A stretch of DNA of 64,000 nt, taken from Dialister pneumosintes (GTDB lineage Bacteria > Bacillota > Negativicutes > Veillonellales > Dialisteraceae). The notes under the pieces were generated by a model. The model did no database searches and had not been told where the DNA came from. It saw nothing but the letters and a program-made list of their open reading frames with translations. How positions within the stretch are numbered: the stretch's first letter is position 1; each line of letters begins with the position of its first letter. This document shows positions 17,742-26,196 of this stretch, piece after piece. A program made the position numbers and the translations under genes. The stretch covers positions 1,068,501 to 1,132,500 of the forward strand of contig NZ_CP017037.1 of assembly GCF_001717505.1 (NCBI RefSeq), written 5' to 3'.

Positions 17742-17901
17742 CCCCTTTCAATTGTTTATTCTCAAGCGTGTTAATATATCCTAGCAACACTTCAAATTCC
17801 TCTGAATCTTTTAAGGTATCAACGTCAATCATAAATCCGTCCGTTAAATCCCCTGTGCTATTGCCACAACCAAAAAGTTGCGATAGCGTGTGTTTAACCA
17901 T
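17722..17901 (-). CDS. Short ORF whose first ATG lies in the terminal CRISPR repeat
   Basis: 59 aa if read from the ATG at 17901, which is inside the last repeat; 36 aa from the internal ATG at 17832, which has the better ribosome-like GGACGGA. The product contains GDLTDGFMIDVDTLKDSEEF and LLGYINTLENKQ. It looks like the C-terminal end of a longer protein cut by the array, but I do not recognise a family. The 3' end overlaps the next small gene by up to 20 nt, suggesting coupling. It may be a remnant rather than a gene. Confidence 0.4.
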   Translation of the reverse strand: MVKHTLSQLFGCGNSTGDLTDGFMIDVDTLKDSEEFEVLLGYINTLENKQLKGDEGSVK

Positions 17902-19182
17902 ATTCGTGAATTACATCACTCTCAAACGCTACAGCCTGAACGCTATCGAGAACTTCCGTTTAACCATATTCGTGAATTACATCACTCTCAAACTATTAGT
18001 TAAAGGCTTGTTCGTTGGTTCTAGTTTAACCATATTCGTGAATTACATCACTCTCAAACATAGCTAAGAGGCTAAACGTTTCTTATAATGTTTAACCATA
18101 TTCGTGAATTACATCACTCTCAAACCCGGATACATCTCAATAGGTGTTGATTCAGGTTTAACCATATTCGTGAATTACATCACTCTCAAACTGACGAGGC
18201 ATCAAGCATCGACAATCACATGTTTAACCATATTCGTGAATTACATCACTCTCAAACTATATTGATATGCCTGTTACTGTCCCGTGTGTTTAACCATATT
18301 CGTGAATTACATCACTCTCAAACTCGCATCTTCATGTAGCACCTGTCTGAGAGGTTTAACCATATTCGTGAATTACATCACTCTCAAACGACGTTTACCA
18401 CGTAACAATACCTTAGCACGTTTAACCATATTCGTGAATTACATCACTCTCAAACCAATATCAGACACTGCTGTTATTGGAACCCGTTTAACCATATTCG
18501 TGAATTACATCACTCTCAAACGAGGGAATTTATACTTTTATAGTTCCCAAAGTTTAACCATATTCGTGAATTACATCACTCTCAAACTGGCAAGGGCTAC
18601 CGCCTAAAAGTAAATCAGTTTAACCATATTCGTGAATTACATCACTCTCAAACTATCAAATATTAAACTAACACAAAAAATTAGTTTAACCATATTCGTG
18701 AATTACATCACTCTCAAACCTAGCCGCTGACGTGCTTTTGCGAGTACGTGTTTAACCATATTCGTGAATTACATCACTCTCAAACAATGCAACTATTACA
18801 GGAGCTACCACTGGCGTTTAACCATATTCGTGAATTACATCACTCTCAAACTTTGTCCGCAATTTCTTTTCCTTTTTTAATGTTTAACCATATTCGTGAA
18901 TTACATCACTCTCAAACCGACCAGACGAGTGGAGCAACAAAAGTAAAGTTTAACCATATTCGTGAATTACATCACTCTCAAACTTTGTCCGAAATTTCTT
19001 TTCCTTTTTTAATGTTTAACCATATTCGTGAATTACATCACTCTCAAACAGAGCACGTTTATAAAGAGCGTTGACTATCGTTTAACCATATTCGTGAATT
19101 ACATCACTCTCAAACTAATGAAAAAGCAATATGGTTGTCTGGCAAAGTTTAACCATATTCGTGAATTACATCACTCTCAAAC
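17892..19182 (-). CRISPR. Type II-A CRISPR array, 20 repeats / 19 spacers
   Basis: The 36-nt repeats recur every 66 nt from 17892 to 19080, plus a last one at 19147-19182; all appear identical. Eighteen spacers are 30 nt and the leader-proximal one is 31 nt. In crRNA sense (minus strand) the repeat starts GTTTGAGAGTGATGTAATT and ends ATATGGTTAAAC. It pairs with the tracrRNA at 25254-25293, which fixes the direction and puts the leader on the right, next to csn2. Spacers at 18852-18881 and 18984-19013 differ by one base. Each repeat contains TTGAGA, 17 nt, TATGGT. No protospacer can be assigned here. Confidence 0.98.
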
Positions 19183-19255
19183 CTCAATTCGCTAGTAGTC
19201 GCAAATCGAGATTCTCTACAAGTGGATACACCCCACCGGATGTCGTAATTCCTTG
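19183..19255 (-). promoter_or_regulatory. CRISPR leader
   Basis: 73 nt between the csn2 stop and the first repeat. On the minus strand it ends in AATTGAG directly at the repeat, close to the ATTTGAG leader-anchoring sequence that guides spacer insertion in streptococcal II-A systems (recalled knowledge). No independent promoter is obvious, so leader transcription may come from the cas operon. Confidence 0.6.
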
Positions 19256-19927
19256 TTAGAAAATCTGACAAAGATCTTCATCAATGATTAAACAACTTTC
19301 TTGTTCTATTGTATCATGACATGCCCCCTCCAGTAACAAAAATGGAATTTCTTCTTCCATCGCACAAGTATAAAACTCTTTTCGCATCGATTTGGGTAAA
19401 TAGATACGGAATTGATTAAATATAAAACAAGTTTTCCCGAATAACTCTGTCCAAAGTTTCATATATTCAATCATCTTTTCCATTACATTTAAATCGGATG
19501 TATCGACTTGTACATGTACGGCTTTAAATAAATTAGCTACATCCGGATTCCAGTCATAGGTAAGTGGTATGGGAAGTTCTTGTTCCAGCTCTTGTAAATA
19601 ACTGAGTACATGCTGCATAACCGCTTTTGTTTTCATATAATGTTGTTCATTATTCGCTTCTTCTTTCAAACGATTACACAGTCTTTTAGTCACAACTGCC
19701 GTTGAAAAATCCATAGTCCAAGGACTTAAGAGAAGTTGTACATGTTTTCGAAAATCTAAAATTTCTCCATCATCAGATAATACAAAAGAACCTTCTTTGC
19801 CTTCCGTTTGTTGATACAATTCCTCTACTACCTGATAGTAGTAAGTAGGATTTTCTATCGATACAATGGGAACACTCTTAAAATCAAATACGATTTGTTT
19901 CTCCCATTCCGGATGTACTAATTTCAT
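19256..19927 (-). CDS. csn2: Csn2, type II-A adaptation protein
   Basis: 223 aa. Csn2 forms a ring-shaped tetramer that threads onto DNA ends and is needed, with Cas1, Cas2 and Cas9, for spacer acquisition in II-A systems. Family traits seen are the N-terminal KLVHPEWEKQIVFDFKSVP, the long helical middle (VMQHVLSYLQELEQELPIPLT) and the C-terminal SCLIIDEDLCQIF. Its start overlaps the cas2 stop by 4 nt. It is the last cas gene and its stop is 73 nt from the array. Confidence 0.93.
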   Translation of the reverse strand: MKLVHPEWEKQIVFDFKSVPIVSIENPTYYYQVVEELYQQTEGKEGSFVLSDDGEILDFRKHVQLLLSPWTMDFSTAVVTKRLCNRLKEEANNEQHYMKTKAVMQHVLSYLQELEQELPIPLTYDWNPDVANLFKAVHVQVDTSDLNVMEKMIEYMKLWTELFGKTCFIFNQFRIYLPKSMRKEFYTCAMEEEIPFLLLEGACHDTIEQESCLIIDEDLCQIF

Positions 19928-20229
19928 ACAATCACCAACCGTTCATCCGAATCTACCACTTCTTCTTGAACATGACCCGTTACTAATTCCATATTGGCAT
20001 ATTGTTTTTCTGTAATCATCATCATTTGAATAAGACCGTGTTTAGGAGCTTCTATCCGTACATGTCCCATGACTGCTTGTGCAGCAGGCACATTTTGTAC
20101 GATTTTACTGTATACGGATTCTTGCATCATAATAAATCCGTTTCGAATTAAAAATTTCCTAAACTGCGTATACGCTCGCCTATCTGCCAACGTTTCTACA
20201 GGTAAATCAAATAATACCAACACACGCAT
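19924..20229 (-). CDS. cas2: Cas2
   Basis: 101 aa from the ATG at 20229 (RVLVLFDLPVETLADRRAYT follows, the usual Cas2 N-terminus). An in-frame ATG 15 nt upstream at 20244 is possible. The ferredoxin-like fold with the conserved Asp in FDLP and the GFIMMQESVYSKIV strand is typical. Cas2 dimers bridge two Cas1 dimers in the integrase. The gene is intact and overlaps csn2; the start region is adjacent to or overlaps the cas1 3' end. Confidence 0.93.
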   Translation of the reverse strand: MRVLVLFDLPVETLADRRAYTQFRKFLIRNGFIMMQESVYSKIVQNVPAAQAVMGHVRIEAPKHGLIQMMMITEKQYANMELVTGHVQEEVVDSDERLVIV

Positions 20230-20233
20230 AAAC

Positions 20234-21116
20234 CTATTCCTCATGCATCATCTCATAACACCGAATGTTTTCCGGTTTTCCTTCTTCTAATGCCGTTAAT
20301 ACACTACGACAGTAAATACCGATGGCTTGTGATACCGTCGTTTTTCTATTTACAATTCTTACTTTTTCATTGAGTACATTAACCAGTTGAGACTTTTCTT
20401 CTTTCCCTATTTGCTTAGGTTTCATAGACAACACTTTATAGTCCACCAAGGGACGAAAAGGCTCCATCAAATCACAGCCTAAATTAAAAGGATTGTATGT
20501 ATTATCATGAAAAATCCCCAACTGTGTAGAATAGCCGGAACTTACAATTTCTCGATTACAAGCCGATAAAATGATGGCATACCCATAATTCATAGCCCCA
20601 TTTTCTACCGACTCTTCACGACGTGAAAAAGTCATCCCCCATAAAGCACTAAAATACACTTTGGCGGCATGTCCTTCTCGATTAGTCGCATCTCCCAGTT
20701 CTACTTGCCGACTATATCCTTTAAGAATTTCAGATTCTATATCTCTCTATATAAAGAAAAAGTACTTCTGCCTGCTTTCGTATTTTCTCACTTACAATCC
20801 GCTGCCATACCTGTTCTTTCCGTGCCGGACTCCATGCAATTTGCTTTCGAAGACAACGACTCGCATCACAACTTCCTGCATAAGAAATCAGTTCTCCTCG
20901 AGGATTTCGTTTTTCATCACAAAAAATAATTTTAATTTTTCGTTGCATACACTGATTCAACCAAGAGGTCGTCAAGGATATAGCCGTCGACTCTAACAAA
21001 ACCGTTTGAATCTCATCCATAAAGATACGATGAGTTTCTTCTCCACGAATCACCATATATCCTAAACTGTAACTCACCTTGGCACGCCGTGTTACAACCA
21101 CCGTTCTCCAACTCAT
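20234..21116 (-). pseudogene. cas1: Cas1 integrase, interrupted by a frameshift
   Basis: The N-terminal frame (21116 to 20730, 128 aa) begins SWRTVVVTRRAKVSYSLGYM and stops after FLYIERYRI. The other half continues in the +1 frame (VELGDATNREGHAAKVYF, then MNYGYAIILSACNREIVSSGY and DLMEPFRPLVDYKV) to 20234. Active-site regions expected in Cas1 (Glu in ATNREG, His in GIFHDN, Glu/Asp in DLMEPF) all fall in the second half. The break is in a GAGAGA tract near 20744-20752: adding one GA restores a ~294-aa protein reading LYIERDIESEILKGYSRQ. Possible causes are true decay, slippage-based switching or sequencing error. The start overlaps the cas9 stop by 4 nt. Confidence 0.88.
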
Positions 21117-24100
21117 GATTTCTTATAGGGGGCTAACGGAATATGCTGTTCATAGAACCCTGTTACCGACTGATGAATAATGTACCAAGAATCTTTGTCC
21201 GATAAATTTTTACTCATATATAATCTTCCAGATTGTTTTGAACTTCCAAGCAAACTCAGATTAGATAATGTAGCATTGCATTGGAATAAATGTAAAATTT
21301 CACTTAGTATTTGACATTTATCTTCTAACGATAGTGCTATATAAGATTCTCTACCATTTTTTAATACATCTCTTTGTGTAGAAAACCGCTTGCTAAAACA
21401 ACTATGTTCTAATTTATCCAAGAATACATCATATAAAGCAAGTAATTGCGATTCTTCCAAATGGTCATAAGAAGTAATCAATGCCTCTTTATTCATCTTT
21501 CTGCGATTAACAAATTTTAATACCGCTTTTAAAGTCATTGCATACCCATTATTAAGAACCAATTCTTCTGCTAATCTACAACCATATTGCTTTCCTGTCT
21601 TTCCTGCTATAGTCACTCTAAATCCATCTACACTAAATAAAGATTGTATTGGAATTTGTTCAATAAGTACTTTAGGATTTTTGAGTTTTCCACCGGTTGA
21701 CATCCAGAGTTCTTCGCAATATTTTTGTTTTTCTTCTAACGTAGTCAGTCTTGCTGCCAGGTGAAGAGGCATCGTTTCGATTACATACACAGGCTTCCCT
21801 TTGTTATCTTCTCCTTCTACGTACATAAAGTAAGCAGTCGATGCACTATTATAGCCTCCATATTTAGAGATGTCTGATATAGCCCCTTCTTTCTTTAAGG
21901 AAACTTGTCCTTTCCCTTTTTTGAGTGGCAATTGATCAAACAATTCCCCTTGTCCTACATAGGACATACGCGTTACCAAGATATTATTTTTATTCATCCA
22001 TCTCGTAACACTTGGCATCATCCCTTCTTCATTGGGTGCCCATGCTACAACTCCATTTCTTTCTACCGTATATTTATAAAGAGCATGTTCATTTAAGCTA
22101 TATATCTGACAATCTTTTACAAAACGTATCGGATTCGATGTAAATTTGGTGTAGTGTACATTCCCTGTCACTATATTCAAGTAAGCATCTTTCGCATGAT
22201 GATAATCGTTCAAATCTCTTACTTTAATAAATTCCCCATACTGACGGAAACGGGAAGTAAGCCCTGCTTTCACGTATACGATAATACTCTTCGGCAGTAC
22301 TCTCTTTAATATTTCAGCTACGGCTTTGGTACTTTGTCTTGTTTCCACTAATTGACGTGCAATAAATTCTGCTTTTTCCGCATCACTAAAAGGAGTATTT
22401 CGAGTTAATCGGAAGTACTTTTCTTTACTGATAAATCCTTTATCACGTAACAGTTTCCAAAAGCCGATTTGTCTTTCTCGAATATTTTTACTTAAAGGAT
22501 AGGTATTACTCTTATCTCTATTTTCCCTATTGTCTACAATAACCAAATTATCCAAGCTGTCATCTTTCGTCTGTGATTGTGGATAAATATGGTCTCTATC
22601 ATACAACTGCCCTTTTAGTAACGCTCCTAAATCAATCGGTTTTCCGGTGTACATACATTTACCCATTTGTGTATAGTACAAAAACAGTTTATTGCTCCTA
22701 AGTTGTGAATCGGACTTAGATTCAATTTCTTCAACCCAGTCTTTACTCTCACGATTGCTCCATGAACGAACATCCTCTTTACACTTCTTATATAGTTCAA
22801 TCAGTTGCTTCTTTCTAGAGTCCGTCCTTCCTTTATCCGGTTGTTTATCTCTCGCCATTTCTATAAATATACGAGCCGGCTCAGCTCCCATAATATGGGT
22901 AATTTCTTTGATGATTTTTAAAGTTTGCCAAATCGGCCTTTTTACTGCAGGAGATACGGTCAATTCTTTTACAGTTTCATAACTTAATACAGTATTTCCA
23001 ACTAACTCTTTATTTGCTTCACTAATCGCTGCGCTATAGCCATATGTCGAACTTAAAATTTCCATTAAATTTAAAGAAGTCTTCTTTAAAGCAGTAATAA
23101 TGTTCATAATTTCGCCGGTAGATGTATCTACCAACACTTGTACATCATCGGTTACTCTAGGTGTAATTTCAGTTAAAAATTCTTTAGAGAATCGTCCCCA
23201 TCCTGTATAACGAAGTTTGGATAATTGTTTGGCGACAGGTTCGGATACTATACGCATTAAATACTTTTTAAGTATCTTTTTATCCATGCTGAAAAGAGTG
23301 ATGGCTTTAATGATTTCTTCCGCTTTGTCTCTGGTAAAATCTTCTCCTAATATATTTTTTAAATCAATCCAAGGTGCTAACGAAGACTTAAACCCACCAT
23401 CTAAACCTTTAATTTCTACTGCTTCTTCTTTATCAATGCCCTCTTTAATTAAGAACTTTGAGAATTTACTAAGAGTTACTTTTTTCGTTGTAAGAAACAG
23501 TTCCTTCCATAATTTTTCTTTTTGTTCTTCTGTTAAATACGTACCCGCTTTACCAATTTTTACATTATTTAATTCATTAAATAACATATATTCCGTATAT
23601 AACAAAGAGTTCTTAGGTAATACATCTTTCCCAAGCAAATAGGTACATTTATTAGTCATACGAGTAATAAATTTTTCTGCACTTTTTTCTTCATTAATAC
23701 GTTCGTTAAAATTCCACGGTAAAATACGACCTTCCTTATCCGTATGCACTGCCCAACTCTTATCGGAATGTCTATTTAAAGGTCCTACATAGAACGGAAT
23801 TCTAAAAGTAAGTAATTGCTTGATTTTTTCACTAATTGTTCCATAAGCATCTTTTTCCATAAGGAAAGGTAAATACTGTTCTGCTTTTTTTAAGATGATA
23901 TCTAATTCCTGCTCCTGCAATTGATACGGAATGATGCCGTTAATAGTGGAAACTGCTTTCGGTAAGAAATTTTCTGCTTCTATTTTTGATAATACATATA
24001 TTTTATCTTCACAATCCGGAAGTTTACTTATTTCTTTTTTCAAAAACTTATAAAATTCTTCCGTACTTCCACGTTTTTCAATAACCAGTTTTTCACCATG

Positions 24101-25210
24101 AATCATACAGCTACCAACATAAGCACTGTAACTATCCTTATCAGTTCCTCTAAACAGCTTTCTATATAAAGATTTATCTTGTCGTGTAAGCCTTTTTAAT
24201 ACTTCTAAATCTTTTTTATGGGTTTCATATATTGCAATCTTGGCTTCTGATAATGTTTTTCTATCTCCCATGAGCTCGGCTAACAAAGACCAATCATAAA
24301 GCATTTTAGCTGCATAAACTAAATCAAATCGTTGTTCCAGTACACTTTGCAAGTCCGATTCTTTTTCTTCATAAACGGCAGTACTAAAACTAATTTTACT
24401 ATCTTTAATTTCGAATACTTTTAATGCTTCTTTCAAAGATTCATCCATAAATAACGTACTTAAATTAGCGGTTCCACCACATATTAACTGAACTACTTCT
24501 TTAAGTTGTTTATCTTTTATTACATCCCAAACTTGTAATATTTTCTCTGTTTTTTCTCTCTTTGATAGACTCTTATCTTTAAGTATAATTTGAATTTTTT
24601 CTACATGACCGACCGGAATTTCTTTTTGTAATAATTCCTTAATCGCATTAGTTAAAGCTATATAAGATTCATCAAAACCGGAAGTTTCTTGATTAGATAA
24701 ATCATAATTTTCAAGCAGGAAGTGTCCACGATGCTTAATAATATGATGAATAGCTAAATACACTAGACGCACGTCAAAAGATTTATTTTCCGTCATCAAT
24801 GCATAACGCAAATGATAAATTGTAGGATAAGCCTTGTGATATGCTTTATCATCAAAATCTTCATCATTAAAAAGAGTATTCGGCTGGTCTATACTTTTAT
24901 CTTCTTGCCATAATCGACTTTCATGGAGTCTTATAAAAAATCCGGGATCTACTTTGCAAATTTCTTTTGCAAATAATTCTTGTAAAAGAGCCAGTCGCTG
25001 CTTACGACGCTGTATTCTGCGACGTGCAGTTCTATGAAGACGTCTATCTGCTGCCGTCTGTGCTTCCTCAAAAAGACGAACGCCCCATAAGGCCTTTCCA
25101 TGTTTTTTGACAACATTATAAGAGGCATCCGTTACCGCCCAACCAACAGAAGAGGTTCCCATATCCAAACCGATGTAATAAGGTTGTTTGTTCGTCTTAG
25201 CCGTATCCAT
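21113..25210 (-). CDS. cas9: Cas9 endonuclease, type II-A
   Basis: RNA-guided double-strand DNA nuclease, 1365 aa, the normal II-A length. Seen in order: RuvC-I YYIGLDMGTSSVGWAV (Asp16); the Arg-rich bridge helix RRLHRTARRRIQRRKQRL (~56-73); the helical recognition lobe to ~715; RuvC-II IFIEMARDKQ (Glu784); HNH YDRDHIYPQSQ (His874); RuvC-III HHAKDAYL (His ~1005, Asp1008); then the PAM-interacting C-terminus. All catalytic residues are present, so interference looks intact. AAAGGAG lies 8 nt before ATG. It heads the cas operon. The upstream region overlaps the divergent tracrRNA and its promoter. Confidence 0.98.
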   Translation of the reverse strand: MDTAKTNKQPYYIGLDMGTSSVGWAVTDASYNVVKKHGKALWGVRLFEEAQTAADRRLHRTARRRIQRRKQRLALLQELFAKEICKVDPGFFIRLHESRLWQEDKSIDQPNTLFNDEDFDDKAYHKAYPTIYHLRYALMTENKSFDVRLVYLAIHHIIKHRGHFLLENYDLSNQETSGFDESYIALTNAIKELLQKEIPVGHVEKIQIILKDKSLSKREKTEKILQVWDVIKDKQLKEVVQLICGGTANLSTLFMDESLKEALKVFEIKDSKISFSTAVYEEKESDLQSVLEQRFDLVYAAKMLYDWSLLAELMGDRKTLSEAKIAIYETHKKDLEVLKRLTRQDKSLYRKLFRGTDKDSYSAYVGSCMIHGEKLVIEKRGSTEEFYKFLKKEISKLPDCEDKIYVLSKIEAENFLPKAVSTINGIIPYQLQEQELDIILKKAEQYLPFLMEKDAYGTISEKIKQLLTFRIPFYVGPLNRHSDKSWAVHTDKEGRILPWNFNERINEEKSAEKFITRMTNKCTYLLGKDVLPKNSLLYTEYMLFNELNNVKIGKAGTYLTEEQKEKLWKELFLTTKKVTLSKFSKFLIKEGIDKEEAVEIKGLDGGFKSSLAPWIDLKNILGEDFTRDKAEEIIKAITLFSMDKKILKKYLMRIVSEPVAKQLSKLRYTGWGRFSKEFLTEITPRVTDDVQVLVDTSTGEIMNIITALKKTSLNLMEILSSTYGYSAAISEANKELVGNTVLSYETVKELTVSPAVKRPIWQTLKIIKEITHIMGAEPARIFIEMARDKQPDKGRTDSRKKQLIELYKKCKEDVRSWSNRESKDWVEEIESKSDSQLRSNKLFLYYTQMGKCMYTGKPIDLGALLKGQLYDRDHIYPQSQTKDDSLDNLVIVDNRENRDKSNTYPLSKNIRERQIGFWKLLRDKGFISKEKYFRLTRNTPFSDAEKAEFIARQLVETRQSTKAVAEILKRVLPKSIIVYVKAGLTSRFRQYGEFIKVRDLNDYHHAKDAYLNIVTGNVHYTKFTSNPIRFVKDCQIYSLNEHALYKYTVERNGVVAWAPNEEGMMPSVTRWMNKNNILVTRMSYVGQGELFDQLPLKKGKGQVSLKKEGAISDISKYGGYNSASTAYFMYVEGEDNKGKPVYVIETMPLHLAARLTTLEEKQKYCEELWMSTGGKLKNPKVLIEQIPIQSLFSVDGFRVTIAGKTGKQYGCRLAEELVLNNGYAMTLKAVLKFVNRRKMNKEALITSYDHLEESQLLALYDVFLDKLEHSCFSKRFSTQRDVLKNGRESYIALSLEDKCQILSEILHLFQCNATLSNLSLLGSSKQSGRLYMSKNLSDKDSWYIIHQSVTGFYEQHIPLAPYKKS

Positions 25211-25239
25211 TTGACATACTCCTTTATTTTCTGTACACT
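25211..25239 (+). promoter_or_regulatory. Candidate tracrRNA promoter
   Basis: Perfect TTGACA (25211-25216), 17 nt, TACACT (25234-25239). Predicted transcription start is about 25246, a few bases before the anti-repeat. The -35 directly abuts the cas9 start codon and the element covers the cas9 ribosome site on the other strand. Confidence 0.6.
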
Positions 25240-25240
25240 A

Positions 25241-25258
25241 TAAACATCTAGATGTTTA
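25241..25258. repeat. 18-bp perfect palindrome between cas9 and tracrRNA
   Basis: TAAACATCTAGATGTTTA is its own reverse complement. It covers the predicted tracrRNA start and the first bases of the anti-repeat, and on the minus strand adjoins TATAGT, a possible cas9 -10. Confidence 0.8.
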
Positions 25259-25363
25259 ACCATCATTTAGAGAATTACATTACGAGTTCAAATAAAAATT
25301 TATTCAAACCGTCACGCAAGTGACACCACAGTGTGTGGGAAAAGCTCCTTCGGGAGTTTTTTT
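25246..25363 (+). ncRNA. tracrRNA
   Basis: The anti-repeat (25254-25293) starts GTTTAACCAT like the repeat and can pair with the crRNA repeat in three blocks: ~6 bp, a bulge (GAGU/UGAG), ~10 bp, an internal loop, and 10 bp at the far end. Downstream hairpins are GTCAC-GCAA-GTGAC (25311-25324) and CCACA-GTG-TGTGG (25326-25338). The end is an AAAAGCTCC-TTCG-GGAGTTTT terminator (to ~25363). Position and opposite strand to cas9 match II-A loci. The 5' end is predicted. Confidence 0.92.
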
Positions 25364-25480
25364 ATTTGTATTATTTATGCGTGATTTACTTATTATTATT
25401 CAATTATATCTCTTTTGTTAATAAAAATAAACTTATTGTTATTTTAATTATGAGTTTTATAAAATAATTTTGGCAAATAA

Positions 25481-25505
25481 AAAAAGCATCCATAGGGATG
25501 CTTTT
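25481..25505 (-). terminator. Terminator after the outer-membrane protein gene
   Basis: AAAAGCATCC and GGATGCTTTT with a short loop lie ten bases past the stop codon on the minus strand. Confidence 0.85.
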
Positions 25506-25515
25506 CTATTTGTAA

Positions 25516-25989
25516 TTAAAACTGATAAGATGCTCCAACACCGACTCCGGATTCATCTTTACCATGTTTTGGATTGTATTTATGGTAATTAACATTGAGT
25601 TCTATTCCAAATCCGATATCATAGTTTACACCTACATTCGTTTCTCCGAAAGAAGAACCTGCTACGTAACTTACATAGGGCTGAAAACCTAAGAAGTGGT
25701 CTGTTGCTACACGAGCACCGCCATAGAAGGAATTATTCTGTCCTTTCATATGATTACGCCAACCGCCGAGAACTTGAAGATTTTCTCCCATTACATCATA
25801 TTTTGCATATAAATCATTCTGATGTCCATACTGATCTCTATAAACACGTGCATAACCAACGGTTGTTTTTGGAAGAACGGAAGCTTCTACAAAAGATTCT
25901 TTAGTTCCCAAACCAACTCCTACATTTGCTGCAAAGGTAGTACCGGATACTGCAGCAGCTACCGCTGCTATCAATAATATTTTTTTCAT
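25516..25989 (-). CDS. Small outer-membrane beta-barrel protein (YfaZ-like)
   Basis: 157 aa with a signal peptide (KKILLIAAVAAAVSGTTFAA, cleavage near residue 21). The mature part is alternating amphipathic strands rich in Gly and aromatic residues (VGVGLGTKESF, GYARVYRDQYG, VGVNYDIGFGIELNVNYH). It ends in YQF, a terminal aromatic typical of BamA-inserted barrels. The layout resembles YfaZ-type proteins; a specific function is not known. It lies upstream of cas9 in the same direction but has its own terminator, so it is not part of the cas operon. Confidence 0.7.
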   Translation of the reverse strand: MKKILLIAAVAAAVSGTTFAANVGVGLGTKESFVEASVLPKTTVGYARVYRDQYGHQNDLYAKYDVMGENLQVLGGWRNHMKGQNNSFYGGARVATDHFLGFQPYVSYVAGSSFGETNVGVNYDIGFGIELNVNYHKYNPKHGKDESGVGVGASYQF

Positions 25990-26196
25990 AATACCCTCCT
26001 ATATGCTATGTAACTATTAATAAAAAGCTATTTTAATGCAATGTATTCTTCTTATTGCTATTATTAGTTTATCATAAATGTTGAGAATCACAAAATAAAA
26101 AACCTTATACAATTCTGTAAGTTACGATATAATACATACAGAAAAGGCTTATAAATAACAAGGGCTCAACCCCTTATTTAAGTAAAGGATTTTCTT

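Noticed and set aside
17696..19074. Open frames with tandem peptide repeats on the plus strand (for example LTIFVNYITLK units)
   Set aside because: They are translations of the CRISPR repeats; the 66-bp period is divisible by 3 and keeps frames open.
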